Origin: Candidatus Tepidiaquacellales bacterium UBA6667
GTDB lineage: Bacteria; Bacteroidota; Ignavibacteria; Tepidaquicellales; Tepidaquicellaceae
Length of the DNA stretch: 9,036 nucleotides
Reading direction: 5' to 3'
NCBI GenBank assembly: GCA_002455255.1
Contig: DKKL01000059.1
Span: forward strand, 763-9,798
The notes below the pieces were generated by a model, which had not been told where the DNA came from, searched no databases, and saw only the letters and a list, made by a program, of their open reading frames with translations. The translations under genes and the position numbers were made by a program. The number at the start of each line of letters is the position of its first letter. The stretch's first letter is position 1. Below, piece after piece: positions 5,936 through 9,036 of this stretch.

Positions 5936-6493
5936 ATGATAATGAAACAATTACCAATAACCACATACGGAATGGAAGTTTTGCGTAAAAAAACTAATCC
6001 GGTGAAAGATGTCAACCTTAAACTGATTGAAACAGTTGGCGATATGTTTTACACAATGGAAAGAGCAGATGGAGTTGGATTAGCCGCTCCACAGGTGGGA
6101 GTCAATAAATCTTTTGCAGTGATAGATGTTACACACTTTCAGGATTACGCACACATTAAGCCATTTGTTATAATTAACCCTGTAATTCATGAAGTTCACG
6201 GAGAATGGTTTGCAGAGGAAGGGTGTCTATCAATTCCCGGAATAAAGCTAAATATTCCGAGAGCATCACAAATATATGTAACGTATTATGATTTAGATAT
6301 GAATGAAGTAAATCTTGAAGCAGATAAACTTCTTGGAAGGGTTTTACAACATGAGATAGATCATTTGAACGGGAAATTATTTTTAGATTTGATAGATGAT
6401 GATGAACTTAAAAAACTTAAAAAAGAATTGAACGATATAAAAAAAGGATTGGTTGATCCGGGTTACAAACTTTTAATTCATGAGGAAAAGTAA
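5936..6493 (+). CDS. def: Peptide deformylase
   Basis: A 185-residue metalloenzyme that removes the formyl group from the N-terminal methionine of nascent proteins at the ribosome. All three family motifs are intact: GVGLAAPQVG (46-55), EGCLSIPG (95-102) and QHEIDHLNG (138-146). The metal ligands are C97, H139 and H143, and E140 is the catalytic base. The motif II form EGCLSIP is the usual type 1 version. The end, rich in Lys, Glu and Asp (about 154-185), is a charged tail. Two ATGs, 5936 and 5942, are possible; either leaves all motifs intact, and no strong Shine-Dalgarno decides between them. fmt follows after two bases, the classic def-fmt pairing. TATTTTTA at 5923-5930 resembles a weak -7 box. 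Confidence 0.97.
   Translation: MIMKQLPITTYGMEVLRKKTNPVKDVNLKLIETVGDMFYTMERADGVGLAAPQVGVNKSFAVIDVTHFQDYAHIKPFVIINPVIHEVHGEWFAEEGCLSIPGIKLNIPRASQIYVTYYDLDMNEVNLEADKLLGRVLQHEIDHLNGKLFLDLIDDDELKKLKKELNDIKKGLVDPGYKLLIHEEK
6482..6486 (+). promoter_or_regulatory. Shine-Dalgarno for the fmt TTG start
   Basis: GAGGA lies in the last codons of def, nine bases before TTG at 6496. It supports that TTG as the fmt start and suggests that fmt translation is coupled to def. Confidence 0.55.
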
Positions 6494-6495
6494 AT

Positions 6496-7413
6496 TTGAG
6501 AATTGTTTTTATGGGAACTCCGGATTTTGCAGTTCCTTCACTAAAAATTTTAATTCAAAACGGATATGATATAAGAGCAGTAGTTACTGTCCCTGATAAG
6601 CCAAAAGGCAGAGGATTGAAACTGCAAAGTTCCGAAGTAAAAATTTTTGCATTACAAAACGGATTAAGAATTTTGCAGCCCGAAAATCTGAAAGATGAAA
6701 AATTTAAAACTGAAATAACAGAAATTAATCCTGATTTAATAATTGTAGTTGCTTACAGAATTTTACCAGATACTATTTATAAAATTCCTAAATTTGGAAC
6801 ATTCAATTTACATGCATCATTATTGCCTAAATACAGAGGAGCTGCACCGATAAATCACGCAATAATTAACGGAGAAACAGAAACAGGCGTAACTACATTT
6901 TTTCTTGATAAAAAAGTTGATACCGGAGAAATTATTTACCAAAGAAGTGTTTCAATTGATAACAAAGATTTTGGAGAATTATATAATGAATTGAAATTTG
7001 TTGGTGCTGAGTTAGTTCTTGAGACAGTAAAAATTATTGAATCAGGAGAAGTAAAACTAAAAAAACAGTCTGATGAAGTTTCAACGAACGCACCTAAAAT
7101 ATTCAAGGAATTTTGCAGGATAAACTGGGAAGATACTCAGGAAAATATATACAATAAAATAAGAGGACTTTCTCCAATACCGGGAGCATGGACAACTTAT
7201 GAAAATAAAACTTTAAAAATTTTTAAATCTCAAAAAACTGATATAGAAAGTACAAAACAATACGGAGAAACTGAAGTTTCAGAAGAAGGGCTTTTTGTGA
7301 ATACATTAGACAAGAAGATTAAAATTATCGAACTTCAAAAAGAAGGAAAAAAAAGAATAACTGCGTCAGAATACATAAAAGGATTACAAATAAAAAATTT
7401 TAAATTTATATAA
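6496..7413 (+). CDS. fmt: Methionyl-tRNA formyltransferase
   Basis: A 305-residue enzyme that transfers a formyl group from 10-formyltetrahydrofolate to initiator Met-tRNA. The Rossmann-like catalytic domain (about 1-190) has MGTPDFAVP (6-14), PDKPKGRGLKLQ (33-44), FNLHASLLPKYRGAAPIN (103-120) with N104 and H106, and KKVDTGEII (139-147) with D142; these are the catalytic Asn-His-Asp set. The C-terminal OB-like domain (about 205-305) has the INWEDT (209-214) and IRGLSPIPGAWT (222-233) landmarks used for tRNA recognition. The segment VVAYRILP (84-91) replaces the more usual VAYGxILP, which I associate with Bacteroidota-like Fmt. The start is TTG: it restores the RIVFMGTPDF first strand, and the first in-frame ATG (6511) would delete part of it. 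Intergenic gaps are 2 bases to def and 4 to the next gene. Confidence 0.97.
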   Translation: MRIVFMGTPDFAVPSLKILIQNGYDIRAVVTVPDKPKGRGLKLQSSEVKIFALQNGLRILQPENLKDEKFKTEITEINPDLIIVVAYRILPDTIYKIPKFGTFNLHASLLPKYRGAAPINHAIINGETETGVTTFFLDKKVDTGEIIYQRSVSIDNKDFGELYNELKFVGAELVLETVKIIESGEVKLKKQSDEVSTNAPKIFKEFCRINWEDTQENIYNKIRGLSPIPGAWTTYENKTLKIFKSQKTDIESTKQYGETEVSEEGLFVNTLDKKIKIIELQKEGKKRITASEYIKGLQIKNFKFI

Positions 7414-7417
7414 CATA

Positions 7418-8758
7418 ATGGCAAAGACTAAAGAAAATATAAATCCGACCAAAATAAGACTTGGAGAAATAGAAAAGGAACTTGCCGAATTGAGAAGTCA
7501 AAAAGATGAATTGATTGCACACTGGAATCTTGAAAAAGATTTGATAAAAACAATCAGATCATCAAAAGAGGAGATTGAAAATTTAAAAGCGGAAGCTGAC
7601 AGATATAACAGAGAAGGAAATCTGGCAAAAGTAGCCGAGATTAATTACGGGAAAATTCCTGAGCTTGAAAAAGAAATTGAATTAAAATCAGGAGAACTAT
7701 CAAAAGTTCAAAAAGATAAAAAAATGCTTAAGGAAGAAGTTGACGCAGAAGATATTGCAGAAATTGTATCGAGATGGACAGGAATCCCAGTTACTAAAAT
7801 GCTTGAAGGTGAAAGACAAAAACTTTTGAAGATGGAGGAGATACTTGCAGAGAGATTAATCGGACAAGAAGATGCGGTAGTAACGGTTTCAAATGCTATA
7901 CGAAGATCAAGAGCAGGACTTCAGGATGAAAACAAGCCAATAGGTTCGTTTTTATTTCTTGGCACAACAGGTACCGGTAAAACAGAACTTGCAAGAGCAC
8001 TTGCGGAATTTTTATTTGATGATGAAAAAGCTATAGTGAGGATAGATATGAGTGAATATATGGAAAAATTTTCAGTGTCAAGATTAGTAGGTGCACCTCC
8101 CGGATACGTTGGTTATGAAGAAGGAGGACAATTAACAGAAGCAGTGAGAAGAAAGCCATACTGTGTTGTATTGCTTGATGAGATTGAGAAAGCACATCCG
8201 GATGTATTTAATATATTGCTTCAGGTATTAGATGAAGGTCGTCTGACAGATTCGCAAGGGAAAACTGTAAATTTTAAAAATACAATAATCATAATGACAT
8301 CCAATCTTGGTTCACATTTGATTCAGCAACAACTTGAAAAAATAACCAATAAAAACAGAGATGATATAATGGGTGGAATCAGAGTGCAGTTATTGGATAT
8401 GTTGAAAGCCACAATCAGACCTGAATTTTTAAACAGAATAGATGAGATTATTTTATTCAAACCACTTACAAAAGTTGAAATAAGATTAATAGTTGACCTT
8501 CAGTTAAACCAGACTATCAGAAAATTAGAACAAAATCAGATAAAGCTCAAAATTGATGATGATGTAAAAGACTGGTTAGGTCAATTGGGCTATGATATAC
8601 AGTTTGGAGCAAGACCATTAAAAAGAGTTATCCAAAAATATTTAACAAATAAATTATCCGAAAAATTATTATCAGGGGAGATTTTACCCGGCGAGACAGT
8701 CACTTGCAGATTAGATAAAAATGGAGCAATAGAATTTACAAAAGAAAAAACTAAATGA
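7418..8758 (+). CDS. N-terminally missing ClpB: partial M domain + second AAA+ module
   Basis: A 446-residue Hsp100/ClpB homologue; full-length ClpB is about 860. The N domain and first AAA+ module are absent. Residues 1-107 are the coiled-coil M domain from within its first helix, including NYGKIPELEKE (76-86), whose Y77 matches E. coli ClpB Y503. DIAEIVSRWTGIPVTKML (112-129) links to AAA-2. Walker A is GTTGTGKT (182-189), pore loop GYVGY (229-233), Walker B VVLLDE (250-255), sensor 1 TSN (294-296), arginine finger in FLNRIDE (337-343), sensor 2 GARPLKR (397-403), followed by the C-terminal small domain. All ATPase motifs are intact. ATG 7418 lies four bases after fmt with no clear Shine-Dalgarno, and fmt fills the upstream sequence, so the missing half is not merely frameshifted. 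It could be a functional single-ring AAA+ protein or a retained fragment. Confidence 0.9.
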   Translation: MAKTKENINPTKIRLGEIEKELAELRSQKDELIAHWNLEKDLIKTIRSSKEEIENLKAEADRYNREGNLAKVAEINYGKIPELEKEIELKSGELSKVQKDKKMLKEEVDAEDIAEIVSRWTGIPVTKMLEGERQKLLKMEEILAERLIGQEDAVVTVSNAIRRSRAGLQDENKPIGSFLFLGTTGTGKTELARALAEFLFDDEKAIVRIDMSEYMEKFSVSRLVGAPPGYVGYEEGGQLTEAVRRKPYCVVLLDEIEKAHPDVFNILLQVLDEGRLTDSQGKTVNFKNTIIIMTSNLGSHLIQQQLEKITNKNRDDIMGGIRVQLLDMLKATIRPEFLNRIDEIILFKPLTKVEIRLIVDLQLNQTIRKLEQNQIKLKIDDDVKDWLGQLGYDIQFGARPLKRVIQKYLTNKLSEKLLSGEILPGETVTCRLDKNGAIEFTKEKTK

Positions 8759-9036
8759 TAAACTTTACAGAGAATTATTTTGATTTAAGATTATTAAAAA
8801 TTACGGATGTAAAACTTCACGAGGATACAGAGAATAAAAGATTAAGAAATATATTTCAAAGAATATCAGATGATAATTATTTAATGAATCCTGTTATTGT
8901 CGGGAAATATGATGATGATTATATATTGATAGACGGTGCAAACAGATTCAGTTCATTAAAAGAAATAGGTTGTAAGCTGATATTAGCACAGATAATAGAT
9001 TACAAGGATAAAGAAATAAAACTTTACAGTTGGAAT
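8755..9036 (+). CDS. ParB/sulfiredoxin-fold protein, partial (runs off the window)
   Basis: The open frame starts at ATG 8755, overlapping the ClpB-like stop as ATGA, and stays open to the window edge, giving 94 residues. Visible features are LHED (21-24), NPVIV (45-49), YILIDGANRFSSLKEIGC (56-73) and LAQIIDY (77-83), ending in LYSWN (90-94). The order of a helical segment, NPVIV, a DGxNRxxAL-like motif and IGC is that of ParB N-terminal/sulfiredoxin-fold domains. That superfamily includes chromosome-partition CTPases, sulfiredoxins and free-serine kinases such as SerK and SbnI. The HE near residue 22 and the DGANR loop recall the kinase-like or regulator branch more than true ParB, but I cannot assign a reaction. 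The four-base overlap implies translational coupling with the AAA+ gene. Confidence 0.72.
   Translation, partial: MINFTENYFDLRLLKITDVKLHEDTENKRLRNIFQRISDDNYLMNPVIVGKYDDDYILIDGANRFSSLKEIGCKLILAQIIDYKDKEIKLYSWN

Noticed and set aside
8755..9036. Chromosome-partition ParB with parS sites
   Set aside because: No parA, no parS-like GC-rich palindrome and no visible HTH in the window; the DGANR-type loop fits other ParB/Srx-fold families better.

Overview
The window is an AT-rich bacterial chromosome segment that uses the standard bacterial code: almost every gene ends in TAA, one in TGA, and tryptophan is TGG. It most resembles the Bacteroidota/Ignavibacteria/Kapabacteria (FCB) branch. The support is a DUF5522 Cys-rich miniprotein, exported proteins with FCB-like signal peptides, few Shine-Dalgarno sites, and one candidate promoter of the Bacteroidota TTTG-N19-TAnnTTTG type. 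The placement is inference from content; no 16S gene is present. I see no tRNA, rRNA, CRISPR array, transposase or phage gene, and no gene-free stretch longer than about 90 bases.

Layout. (1) Positions 44-1781, minus strand: DUF5522 miniprotein, DUF1428 (YbaA-like) protein and an exported tandem thioredoxin-fold/peroxiredoxin-like protein, with a GC-rich hairpin beyond the last gene. (2) 1872-2465, plus strand: exported TlpA/ResA-type thioredoxin, divergent from DUF5522. (3) 5850 down to 2460, minus strand: a tightly packed run of queF, a TolB-like beta-propeller protein, fumC, and an iodotyrosine-deiodinase-type nitroreductase. This run meets the thioredoxin gene tail to tail at a shared TTATAA. 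(4) 5936 to the right edge, plus strand: def, fmt, an N-terminally missing ClpB (half of the M domain plus the second AAA+ domain), and the start of a ParB/sulfiredoxin-fold protein. Each junction in this run is 4 bases or less, or overlaps.

Working together. def and fmt form the N-formylmethionine cycle: Fmt formylates initiator Met-tRNA and Def removes the formyl group from nascent chains. The short ClpB and the ParB/Srx-like gene appear co-transcribed with them, so a protein-quality module may be coupled to translation initiation and N-terminal maturation; that is inference. The queF-fumC run mixes queuosine precursor synthesis, a TCA-cycle enzyme and a flavin reductase, with no obvious shared pathway. 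The left end holds two exported thioredoxin-fold proteins flanking small cytosolic proteins.

Most worth a second look: the 446-residue ClpB that lacks the N domain and AAA-1 yet has complete AAA-2 motifs; the peroxiredoxin-like protein whose motif cysteine is displaced by about 13 residues; the full Glu/Tyr/Lys substrate-lid triad in the IYD-like enzyme; and the ParB/Srx-like gene overlapping the ClpB stop.
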